This document shows, in pieces, positions 1 through 7,417 of a stretch of 64,000 nucleotides of DNA (positions within the stretch are counted from its first letter, which is position 1; each line of letters starts with the position of its first letter). The translations under genes and the position numbers were made by a program. The DNA is from Chitinophagales bacterium. GTDB taxonomy: Bacteria; Bacteroidota; Bacteroidia; Chitinophagales; Saprospiraceae. The notes under the pieces are model-generated. The model had not been told where the DNA came from and did not search any database. It saw only the letters and a program-made list of their open reading frames with translations. The DNA lies in the NCBI GenBank assembly GCA_013299105.1, contig JAAFJY010000037.1, forward strand, positions 1 through 64,000, in the 5' to 3' direction.

Positions 1-1356
1 CCCATCATTTTTGGACTACTCTCCTACTACCTGGAACGGTAAGTTCTGGATAGGAGACGATAGTCGCAGTCCCCATCATTTTTGGACTACTCTCCTACCA
101 GCGGGGCAGACCTAAGCAGGGCAGACCTCTTCGGTCGCAGTCCCCATCATTTTTGGACTACTCTCCTACTTTGCCAAAACATCCCACATGAAAAAGATAC
201 AGGGTCGCAGTCCCCATCATTTTTGGACTACTCTCCTACTGGTTATGAAGAATCATAAATTTCCACAGACGGTCGCAGTCCCCATCATTTTTGGACTACT
301 CTCCTACATGTGCGGCGACAGTCAGCCGCATGTCGATTATGTCGCAGTCCCCATCATTTTTGGACTACTCTCCTACTTGGAAGGCCTTTCAGGGCTGGAC
401 GCCTGAAGAGTCGCAGTCCCCATCATTTTTGGACTACTCTCCTACCACAAAAATTTTAAGATGAAGACTGCGAATTTTGTCGCAGTCCCCATCATTTTTG
501 GACTACTCTCCTACTCGCCAATCATATTGGCGTGAAGCGTTAGGAAGGGTCGCAGTCCCCATCATTTTTGGACTACTCTCCTACCGAAATTGTGAATATC
601 GGTTATGACAGCTATGTTGGTCGCAGTCCCCATCATTTTTGGACTACTCTCCTACGTACAAAATACAACCACAAAGATGACACCATAACGTCGCAGTCCC
701 CATCATTTTTGGACTACTCTCCTACAATAATAAATCAACAAGGTGCTCGTAAGGGTTATTGTCGCAGTCCCCATCATTTTTGGACTACTCTCCTACATAC
801 TGCTGAAGGATCGATACACACAAGGAAGCGAGTCGCAGTCCCCATCATTTTTGGACTACTCTCCTACGGGAAAAGGCGAGGCTTAATGTTGACGCCATCG
901 CGTCGCAGTCCCCATCATTTTTGGACTACTCTCCTACTGGGGTCCTAACTACGCCAAAGAAAAAACGGAAATGTCGCAGTCCCCATCATTTTTGGACTAC
1001 TCTCCTACGATTGGCGAACTTAAAAAAAACAAAGATGAGCAGTCGCAGTCCCCATCATTTTTGGACTACTCTCCTACTAATCAAGTTTTAGAGGCTGAAT
1101 ATCAAATAATTGTCGCAGTCCCCATCATTTTTGGACTACTCTCCTACTATCAATCCTATCTGGAGGAAAGCAGTAAAAAAAGTCGCAGTCCCCATCATTT
1201 TTGGACTACTCTCCTACATTTTTCAAGTGCCGACCCCAATGCGGGAGAATCGTCGCAGTCCCCATCATTTTTGGACTACTCTCCTACTCGACGAGCTTGG
1301 GGGCGAAGAAAAAGACCAGCGTCGCAGTCCCCATCATTTTTGGACTACTCTCCTAC
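1..1356 (-). CRISPR. CRISPR array, 20 repeats (first truncated by window edge), 19 spacers
   Basis: A 36-bp direct repeat beginning GTCGCAGTCCCCATCATT and ending GGACTACTCTCCTAC occurs at 63, 134, 204, 272, 341, 410, 479, 549, 620, 690, 761, 832, 902, 973, 1042, 1112, 1182, 1252 and 1321; the last 27 bases of another copy open the window. All copies look identical. Spacers are unique and 32-35 bp long. No cas gene lies in the window. Read on the minus strand the repeat ends GGGGACTGCGAC, resembling the GGGGACTGAAAC or GGGATTGAAAC ends of many type III, I-B and I-D repeats, and the variable spacer length also fits type III/I. This suggests minus-strand transcription with the leader to the right of 1356. 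Subtype and orientation are inferred; the array itself is certain. Open reading frames across it are artefacts of the repeat. Confidence 0.98.
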
Positions 1357-1620
1357 CCTTGAATTTCGTAAGAAACTAAAAACCAATCAATTGTCGTTAA
1401 ACAAAACCCTGAGAATTGTCATATTACATGTAATATAAAAAACCATTACACATAAATAATTGAAAATTTTGCGCATCTCCGGCTGCTCATCATTTGCAAA
1501 TTGGAGCACATGTGTTATCTAATACGTTCATTTTCAATGTTTTCTAAAATCCACCAAATTTTATTTGCCACGAGAATTGTCATTTCCCCACCTTTTTTGT
1601 TTTAGGTCCAAATCGTAATG
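1357..1620 (-). promoter_or_regulatory. Putative CRISPR leader (AT-rich flank)
   Basis: About 250 bp of very AT-rich, gene-free DNA follows the last intact repeat. It holds a perfect 16-bp palindrome, ATATTACATGTAATAT, at 1421-1436, and a 12-bp direct repeat, GAGAATTGTCAT, at 1411-1422 and 1572-1583. The intact terminal repeat next to it and the repeat orientation suggest that this is the leader end, but no clear TAnnTTTG promoter box was found, so this is an inference. It could instead be the trailer flank. Confidence 0.45.
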
Positions 1621-2450
1621 TGTATCGTGCAGATTGATGCCGTGATACATGTTACAAATGACTCAAAAAACAAATCCGGGTATGCAAGAATATGTATTTT
1701 TTTGCATGGATTGATTGGTTTTTCGCCCTGGCTTTGCCTTGCTTTTGCAGGAAAGTTGCGACTGTAAGAAACAGTTTTAAAAAAAAGCAGTGGTGTCCCC
1801 ATCATTGGACGATTGTGCTGCTGCCTCAGCATTAGACTTTATCTACAGAAAACATACTGTATATAGAGTCTGTTTTTCCAGCCTGGTCAAAGAACATTAG
1901 GATTTGATTTTGTAAATATAAGCATTGGTTTTCAGGTATTCAAGGGGAGAGCGGGATTTTTTTGTATGGAGCAGGATTATCAGGATTGTCAGGATTGCTT
2001 TCTTGACCTTGCATACATTCTTTAGCATTTCCAGGATTGGACTGCTTCGCAGCTTTTCAATGCCCTGTAGTGGGATGTAAGCTACTGGCCCTCGTCCCTC
2101 TGTCCAAAAAACACCCACGAGCGTTGCCTTAGACAGGGCATGCCCTGTCTCTACAATATGCGTAATATATTGATTTTCAGTTGTCAATTCGCGTTTTTGC
2201 CCACGAGGCCATTTCACTAAAAGAAGGATAAAAACTCCTTTTGCCAAGTCAAAAACCCCAAAAATCAATTAATGAAGCCACTCCAGCCCGAAAAACTCCT
2301 TATTTCCAGCTAAAATCCATCATTTTTTACCACTTTTAGCTGAAAAACACCTACTTTTTCGGCTAAAAATGGTCATTGAGCAATTGACATCCGGCCTGTG
2401 TATCTCCTGATTCCCCCCAAATCCACCAGCATCCACAAAATCCACCCACC
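1621..2450. other. Intergenic region with repeat debris
   Basis: No convincing gene is seen. Open frames on the minus strand (1602-1832, 1897-2268) have no recognisable domain and run through repeat DNA. The stretch contains a partial match to the CRISPR repeat near 1785-1810 and one copy of a dispersed repeat centred on the palindrome at 2131-2150. Short poly-purine and poly-pyrimidine stretches precede the gene at 2451. Confidence 0.6.
2102..2168 (+). repeat. Dispersed repeat with 20-bp palindrome, copy 1
   Basis: The sequence from CCAAAAAACACCCACGAGCG to GCGTAAT recurs almost identically at 3033-3093, and a shorter relative lies at 6213-6245. Its core at 2131-2150, AGACAGGGCATGCCCTGTCT, is a perfect 20-bp palindrome. 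It is intergenic in all three places. The function is unknown; a hairpin-forming REP-like unit is the simplest reading. Confidence 0.75.
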
Positions 2451-2846
2451 ATGCCAAGTTCATTTACACCCATCCCTACCCCAACGCGTGAAAAAGATAA
2501 CGCACGAGAAAGGCGCATCTTCGATGACATCATAGTAGATTCCAATGACGACGACGAAGCTGAGATGGGCTGGTTTTATTACTTGCTAGACACCCTCGAA
2601 TTCCCTTTTGAGGCTTACGTCAAAGCGAAAAAGCCCAAAGACGATGCAGCCAAAGGCATCTTGGTGACAGTGGAAGGCATGGCGGACGGGAACCTGTGCT
2701 CGCTGTACAACATGTGGGTCCAGGTGCAAGTCGAGGATACTGGCTTGTCTTTCAATGTCCCAGTAGGCGATATTTTAGAAGCCAAGGCAGGTGCAGAAAC
2801 GATCCAAGCAATCGCCGATTGGAAGTATTGGATCAGGAATAAGTAA
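2451..2846 (+). CDS. CcbP-like calcium-binding protein
   Basis: A 131-aa cytosolic protein with no signal peptide. After an acidic, low-complexity N-terminus (residues ~1-36, including a DSNDDDEAE run) comes a compact domain: GWFYYLLDTLEFPFEAYV (~40-57), a GMA turn, MWVQVQ, then VPVGDILEAKAG and a C-terminal AIADWKYWI. This arrangement matches the cyanobacterial Ca2+-binding protein CcbP family as I know it; many acidic residues are available for Ca2+. Its role here, buffering or signalling, is inferred from the family. It stands alone between the CRISPR flank and repeat DNA. The start at 2451 is the only ATG that keeps the whole domain, but the extended acidic N-terminus could be trimmed. 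Confidence 0.7.
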   Translation: MPSSFTPIPTPTREKDNARERRIFDDIIVDSNDDDEAEMGWFYYLLDTLEFPFEAYVKAKKPKDDAAKGILVTVEGMADGNLCSLYNMWVQVQVEDTGLSFNVPVGDILEAKAGAETIQAIADWKYWIRNK

Positions 2847-2917
2847 TTTCTATTGGGTTAGGGACATACAAGTTACAACTGATAAAAACTTGGCTGATGC
2901 CAGGTGAGTAGGTAAGA

Positions 2918-2995
2918 TTGGGTGTGGGTGTGTTGGTTTGGGTGTGGGTGTGTTGGTTTGGGTGTGGGTGTGTTGGTTTGGGTGTGGGTGTGAGG
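2918..2995 (+). repeat. 20-bp tandem repeat (GGTTTGGGTGTGGGTGTGTT), ~3.8 copies
   Basis: Nearly perfect head-to-tail copies of a G/T-only unit. The same GGTTTGGGTGTG vocabulary occurs at 13665-13705 and, on the other strand, at 14060-14090. It translates into a meaningless Gly/Val/Trp/Cys frame and is not a gene. Such strand-asymmetric arrays can vary in copy number. Confidence 0.9.
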
Positions 2996-3032
2996 GAACA
3001 CCAGTTTCAATTAGCCGAGACAGAGAATCCAG

Positions 3033-3093
3033 CCAAAAACACCCACGAGCGTTGCCTTAGACAGGGCGTGCCCTGTCTCTACAATACGCGTAA
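3033..3093 (+). repeat. Dispersed repeat with 20-bp palindrome, copy 2
   Basis: Near-identical to 2102-2168 in the same orientation. The core AGACAGGGCGTGCCCTGTCT (3059-3078) is a palindrome with one G:T-type mismatch at its centre. It sits directly left of the 219-bp inverted-repeat element. Confidence 0.75.
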
Positions 3094-3126
3094 TTCACTG
3101 ATTTTCAGTGATTAATCTACATTTCA

Positions 3127-3345
3127 GGTAAGTTCTCAATCCGTGTTTTACAAGGACCTTACGCTGGCTAAGGTTTCAAAGGAAAGTACTCGTAAGCACG
3201 TTACAAACGTGCAAATGCCCGGTGTCGGTCAGGAGACCTGACACCAGCACAACGCTCAATGGACGCTGGTTCACGGTCTCTGACCGGAACCGTCTTCCAC
3301 GCGTTTGTAACGCGTAAACGGATATTTATGGATTGAGAACTTACC
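3127..3345. mobile_element. 219-bp MITE/BIME-like element with 16-bp TIRs and 6-bp TSD
   Basis: The ends are perfect inverted repeats: GGTAAGTTCTCAATCC at 3127-3142 and its complement at 3330-3345. The element is bracketed by a direct ATTTCA (3121-3126 and 3346-3351), a likely target-site duplication. It encodes nothing plausible. Inside are several hairpins: GCACGTTACAAACGTGC (~3197-3213), one at ~3220-3244 (GGTGTC...GACACC around GGTCAGGAGACC), another at ~3269-3292 with core GGTCTCTGACC, and CGCGTTTGTAACGCG. The hairpin cores resemble the REP hairpins beside the RAYT gene at 47.6 kb. It is most simply a non-autonomous element; the mobilising enzyme is unknown. Confidence 0.75.
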
Positions 3346-3355
3346 ATTTCAGGCC

Positions 3356-3646
3356 CTAACTCAAATACAATGCCTTTTGCAGCTTCATGTCTTCCTTTTT
3401 CACAAAGGTGATGGGTACAAACTCTTCGGTGGGCGAGCCGATGTAGTACAGGGTCCAATCCTGGTCGTAAGCGGACAGCATGTGGCGAATGCACTCAGCG
3501 CGGTCAATCGTGGGAATGTCGCAGTCTTCCCAATAAAACAGCTCCACCCGGTAGTGGATTTGCTGCTTTAGGCCGTTGATGGTCACTTCGATTTCTACTT
3601 CTTGTTTGCCGCGACCGGGCGGCAGTGGGATGGCAATGTAGGACAT
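3356..3646 (-). CDS. Hypothetical protein, 96 aa
   Basis: A small soluble protein with no recognised domain. It starts MSYIAIPLPPGRGKQEVEIE, with alternating hydrophobic/charged residues suggesting beta strands, followed by an aromatic segment (RVELFYWEDCD), a likely helix (DRAECIRHMLSAY) and YYIGSPTEEFVPITF. Composition and codon use look like a real gene. Its start lies immediately beside the ~80-bp tandem repeat array (3655-4062), so its promoter would be embedded in or displaced by that array. Its stop lies ~10 bp from the 219-bp inverted-repeat element. I cannot assign a function. Confidence 0.65.
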   Translation of the reverse strand: MSYIAIPLPPGRGKQEVEIEVTINGLKQQIHYRVELFYWEDCDIPTIDRAECIRHMLSAYDQDWTLYYIGSPTEEFVPITFVKKEDMKLQKALYLS

Positions 3647-3654
3647 GGTTTTTT

Positions 3655-4062
3655 TAGTTTAGAAGTTGAGGGGTTGAGAAGAGGGGACTGGGGGCGTATG
3701 AGTGAAGAATTTGGTTTAAGGGGTTTTTTTTTTAGTTTAGAAGTTGAGAAGTTGAGGGGTTGAGAAGAGGGGACTGGGGGCGTATGAGTGACGAATTTGG
3801 TTTAAGGGTTTTTTTTTTAGTTTAGAAGTTGAGAAGTTGAGGGGTTGAGAAGAGGGGACTGGGGGCGTATGAGTGACGAATTTGGTTTAAGGGTTTTTTT
3901 TAGTTTAGAAGTTGAGAAGTTGAGAGGTTGAGAAGAGGGGACTGGGGGCGTATGAGTGACGAATTTGGTTTAAGGGTTTTTTTAGTTTAGAAGTTTAGAA
4001 GTTGAGGGGTTGAGAAGAGGGGACTGGGGGCGTATGAGTGAAGAATTTGGTTCAAGATGGTC
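3655..4062. repeat. ~82-bp tandem repeat, 5 copies
   Basis: Units begin TAGTTTAGAAG at 3655, 3733, 3818, 3901 and 3983 and contain GGGGACTGGGGGCGTATGAG followed by a GAATTTGGTTTAAGGG tail and a T-run of variable length. The period is 78-85 bp; differences are mainly in the number of GTTGAG/TTTAGAAG steps and in the T-run. The array separates the 96-aa gene from the peptidase gene at 4222. No gene is seen in it. Confidence 0.92.
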
Positions 4063-4120
4063 AACGTCATGCTGGTTCCGTGAAAATCCGTGTAATCTGT
4101 GTAATCCGTGTGCTGAAAAC
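4050..4120 (+). repeat. Dispersed repeat CCGTGAAAATCCGTGTAATC, copy 1
   Basis: Contains GTGAAAATCCGTGTAATCTG, GTGTAATCCGTG and GTGCTGAAAACC. Relatives are at 6055-6145 (same strand) and 23340-23470 (opposite strand); a partial one is at 13603-13665. The number of internal 9-bp GTGTAATCC steps differs among copies. Confidence 0.75.
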
Positions 4121-4221
4121 CACCTTGCGCAGCAAGGGCCAACGCAAGTTGGAAAAACGTGTTCATCCGTTTTCAAAAGCAGCCCAGCGCAGCTGGGCAA
4201 GTATCGCAAATCATCAGCGGC

Positions 4222-5748
4222 CTACTTCGTCAAGCGCTGCCAAGTGGCTTCATCGGCTGCGGGTTCTTTGCTCAGTTTCAGGAAGGTTTTGTCTTCGCTC
4301 CAGGCGATGCTGAGGCCCTGGGGCAACACAAAATCTTCGGGTTGGAGGAGCTTGCCTTCCAAAATGTAGGTTTTGAAACTTTCACTTTGGTCGCTGCCGC
4401 AGTATTTTTTGGACAAAGCCAGGAAATCATTGGTGTCGATCACTTTGCCTTTTTGGGCCATTTCCAGCATGTCCAGCATCAGGTTGCGCAGGCTCGATTG
4501 CCCTTTGCTGGCCTGCTTGATTTTGCCGTCGAGGTAATAGGCGTAAATCATGCCCCGGCGATAGGGCAGTTTTTCAAAATCGCGGTCTTTCCAAAAGTTG
4601 TTGTAGGTGATCTCGCTGTTGGGCCTTTCTTTGACCCGGTTGGTGTAATGGGGCTTGAAAACCCTGCTATTGACCTCCGCCAGGTACTTTTCGGGGCTGA
4701 AAAAGCCGTTTTTCAAGAGGTTTTGGTAGCAAAAGTAGTCGGTGAAGCCCTCGCGCAGCCAATAGTATTCCTCTTCGCCGACCGTGTGGATGGTGTGCCC
4801 CAACCAATTGTGCATCAATTCGTGGTTGTACAAGTAGTCGAATTGTGAGAGGTCGGTGCACTGGTTATTGGTACAAAAAGTGGAGAAGGAATTGACCAAA
4901 GCCGTGCCCCCCACGCTGATCATGCCCGAATAACGGTTGCCCACCTTGGTGCATTCCCCTTCAATGGGCATCATGACCACCGTAAAATAGGCTTGCGAGT
5001 AGTCGTTCCAAAAAGCCCGCTGGCTTTGGACTGTTTTCTCCAGGTTGTTCTTCAACTGCTCGTCGCTGAACAAAGGCCACTGCCCGCGCATGGCCAAGAC
5101 CACGTTTTTGCCCTGCACTTTGAAAGGGTGCAAGCGAAAATCACCGCCTACAAAAACGGTGCCTTCTCCCCAGTTTTTGATGGTAAACCTTTGCTGGCGT
5201 TCCTGCGAGCCAAAGCTGTTGTGGATGGCATAATTGCTGGGAAATCCTTTCCAGTTGACGATCATCTCAAAAGGATGGCCCTCGGCCTGAAAACTGGTGG
5301 GGACCATGAACAAGCTGTGCCCAAAAACGTGAAAAAAACCCGCTTGGATGATGGGGCGGTAGCTGTTTTCGTGTTTGATTTCGCCCTCAAAATCTTGCTT
5401 GATGTGGTACGAAAACTTCAATTCAGCGGGCAATTTGCCCTGAAAAGAAATCTTGTTTTCTCCGGGCATTTTGACTGCTTTCAATTTGCGGTGGGCCGAC
5501 AATATGGTATCCAAACAACGGTACAAGTCGTTTTGCCCCCAGGAGTTGTTGAGGTAGGTAAAGTCAAATTGTTGGCTGCCTTTGGGCACGGCCACTTTCA
5601 CCTCCACCTGCAATACCTGCTGCGTACCCGATAGCATGGGCTGGATGGTGTAGGTGACCAGGTTTTGGGAAAGGGACTTGCTTTCGCCCTGACAATGGCT
5701 GAGGCACAGGGTGCTGATCAAGAAGAGTGATGCCAATGAGGTTTTCAT
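4222..5748 (-). CDS. M1/M61-like zinc metallopeptidase, putative lipoprotein
   Basis: A 508-aa exported protein. The N-terminus is a signal peptide ending near Cys19 (TLCLSHC), compatible with a lipoprotein. The gluzincin site is intact: HELMH at residues 309-313 and a third ligand Glu333 in WLREGFTDYF, 19 residues after the second His, close to the M1 spacing (x18). The region following HELMH (NWLGH) also resembles M1 QWFGN, while the short beta-rich N-terminal half and overall length are more like M61. Expected role: an aminopeptidase-type enzyme on the outer face of a membrane or in the periplasm; substrate unknown. It is monocistronic, with repeat DNA on both sides. The family split M1 versus M61 is uncertain; the metallopeptidase call is firm. 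Confidence 0.82.
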   Translation of the reverse strand: MKTSLASLFLISTLCLSHCQGESKSLSQNLVTYTIQPMLSGTQQVLQVEVKVAVPKGSQQFDFTYLNNSWGQNDLYRCLDTILSAHRKLKAVKMPGENKISFQGKLPAELKFSYHIKQDFEGEIKHENSYRPIIQAGFFHVFGHSLFMVPTSFQAEGHPFEMIVNWKGFPSNYAIHNSFGSQERQQRFTIKNWGEGTVFVGGDFRLHPFKVQGKNVVLAMRGQWPLFSDEQLKNNLEKTVQSQRAFWNDYSQAYFTVVMMPIEGECTKVGNRYSGMISVGGTALVNSFSTFCTNNQCTDLSQFDYLYNHELMHNWLGHTIHTVGEEEYYWLREGFTDYFCYQNLLKNGFFSPEKYLAEVNSRVFKPHYTNRVKERPNSEITYNNFWKDRDFEKLPYRRGMIYAYYLDGKIKQASKGQSSLRNLMLDMLEMAQKGKVIDTNDFLALSKKYCGSDQSESFKTYILEGKLLQPEDFVLPQGLSIAWSEDKTFLKLSKEPAADEATWQRLTK

Positions 5749-6337
5749 CCAAGTTGTTTTTTACATGCGACATACAATAGACGACATACGAGACATGATT
5801 TGGGGGATATTTAAATTCTGTTTGCAGGGTTTGTTTTTTTTGACCTTCTGAGGGCTTTGGAAAAAGGTGGTCTCAACACTCAAGCAATACTTTTTTGTGT
5901 AAACCAGAATTTTTGTCTGAACCAGAATTTTCAGAATTGCAGAATTACAGAATTACTTGCGTGACGTTGACCAATTTAGAATTTTAAAGAATATTCAGAA
6001 TTGGTCCGCTTCGCGGCCTGGTACGGGCAACGAATTAGTCTCCACTTGGAGCATAGGTCAAAATCACGGTCAAAATCATGTTGGCAATCCGTGAAAATCC
6101 GTGTAATCCGTGTAATCCGTGTAATCCGTGTAATCCGTGTGCTAAAAAAAACTCGCGTAGCGGGCAAAAGCTTGCGAAGCAAGCAAAATCCATCCGAGGC
6201 TTTTTTCCAGCATAGCGTTAGACAGAGCGTGCCCTGTCTCTACAGCCCGCTAATACCGTTCGACATTTATCCCTCCACGTTTACCAAACTTTAGAAGTTT
6301 AGCAAACGTGGAGGGATAAATGTCCGCAGCGGGGAGA
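5749..6337. other. Intergenic region made of dispersed repeats
   Basis: No gene is supported. It contains a repeat related to 32335-32415 in inverted orientation (5895-5965: ACCAGAATTTTTGTCTGAAC and successive AGAATT steps), a CCGTGTAATC repeat copy (6055-6145), and a shortened copy of the AGACAGGG palindrome repeat (6213-6245). The 68-aa and 97-aa open frames here are translations of these repeats (for example an ITRITRITRI run). Confidence 0.7.
6055..6145 (+). repeat. Dispersed repeat CCGTGAAAATCCGTGTAATC, copy 2 (expanded)
   Basis: Same family as 4050-4120 and 23340-23470. Here the GTGTAATCC step is repeated four times in tandem at ~6098-6134, followed by GTGTGCTAAAAAA. The copy-number difference points to slippage within the family. 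Confidence 0.8.
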
Positions 6338-7366
6338 TCAGTACACGCTGATGCGGCCAGAATCGGCCCAGATTTTCACCGGAACGCCACCGCCATTGAG
6401 GGTTCCCACCAGGTCGCCGTTGCGATTGGTGCCTGAAAAATTGCTGGTGTCCATGTTCACCGAATCGCCGTGGAGGTCCAGGTTCAGGCCTTTTTGCATG
6501 GGTAGGTCCACCCGCACACTGCCAGCACTGGCGCTCAACTCCAGGTAGCCGCCCATTTCAGCGATTTCTACGGTGATCGAGCCCGCAGCGGTTACGGCTT
6601 TCAGGCTGGCTTTGATGTTGAGCAGGTTGATTGAGCTGCCAGCGGTGCGCAAGTCGGCTTTTCCGCTCAGGTTTTCGCCGCGAATGCTGCCGCCACTGGT
6701 TGCCGCTTCGAGGGTACCGTCGATGTCGTTGAGGTGAACGCTGCCACCGCTGGTGACCAGTTTTATCAAGCCTTTGACCCGGTCGGCATGTACCGAGCCA
6801 CCACTGGTTGCGATGTCGATGTCGCCACCGCTCTGCTCTACATGGATGCTGCCCCCGGAGGTTTGGCCCTCGGAGTGCCCACTCACCTTGTACAAATGAA
6901 TGCTGCCCCCGCTGGTAACGAAATGCTGCCGGGCATCGAGGTTACTGAGGTTGATCGAGCCGCCGCTGGTCAGCAGGTCCGTATTGAGTTGGGCGGGGCA
7001 TTTTACCCGAAAACCAATGCTGAGGGTGGTTTTCCAATCGTTGCTGAGTTCTTTTTTGCGCAGGGCGCTCAAAATCAAGGTTTCGCCCTCGATTTTCATC
7101 ACGATGTCGTAGCCTTTCAAGCGATCTTCGATTGCTTGTTCGCTCAGGTTGGAGGGCCAGGAATTGGGCTTCACGTACAGCTCGGCGGTGATGCCTTCGT
7201 TGCTGCCGCCTTCCACGCGGATGGCTCCGCCCGAAGTTTTGACTTTGACCAAGTTCAAGCCGGTGTTGCTGAATTTTTTGGTTTGGTAAGGGGTGTCGTT
7301 CTCGCCTTGGGCAAAGGTGGTGGAGACCCAAGTGAACAGGAGCAGGAAAAGAGCAATTTGTTTCAT
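6338..7366 (-). CDS. DUF4097-type secreted beta-repeat protein
   Basis: A 342-aa protein with a clear signal peptide (MKQIALFLLLFTWVSTTFAQ). From about residue 45 to the end it is built of short repeats with the core TSGGSI followed by a hydrophobic and a polar residue (for example TSGGAIRVEG, TSGGSINLSNL, TSGGSIHLYKV, TSGGSVHLNDI, TAGSSINLLNI). This is the stacked parallel beta arrangement of the DUF4097 putative-adhesin family. The function is not established. It begins 51 bp after the stop of the FtsX-type permease on the same strand, separated by short GTTGAA/TTCAAC steps, so the two are probably co-transcribed; a link to envelope transport or stress is an inference. Confidence 0.8.
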   Translation of the reverse strand: MKQIALFLLLFTWVSTTFAQGENDTPYQTKKFSNTGLNLVKVKTSGGAIRVEGGSNEGITAELYVKPNSWPSNLSEQAIEDRLKGYDIVMKIEGETLILSALRKKELSNDWKTTLSIGFRVKCPAQLNTDLLTSGGSINLSNLDARQHFVTSGGSIHLYKVSGHSEGQTSGGSIHVEQSGGDIDIATSGGSVHADRVKGLIKLVTSGGSVHLNDIDGTLEAATSGGSIRGENLSGKADLRTAGSSINLLNIKASLKAVTAAGSITVEIAEMGGYLELSASAGSVRVDLPMQKGLNLDLHGDSVNMDTSNFSGTNRNGDLVGTLNGGGVPVKIWADSGRISVY

Positions 7367-7417
7367 CAGTCGGGTATTTTTAGTTGAAAGGTTGAAGGGT
7401 TGAAATGTTGAAAAGAT

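Noticed and set aside
188-1438. Several 70-155 aa frames (repeated SPSFLDYSPT, RSPHHFWTTLL, VAVPIIFGLLSY peptides)
   Set aside because: They are the three forward translations of the CRISPR repeat joined by spacers, not genes.
1602-2268. Minus-strand frames of 76 and 123 aa next to the CRISPR array
   Set aside because: No domain, unusual composition, and the second runs through a dispersed palindromic repeat; not credible as a cas or accessory gene.
3201-3494. 97-aa minus-strand frame
   Set aside because: Lies over the 219-bp inverted-repeat element and overlaps the better-supported 96-aa gene.
5976-6294. 68-aa and 97-aa frames with ITRITRITRI and RVIRVIRVIRV runs
   Set aside because: Translations of the tandem GTGTAATCC repeat.
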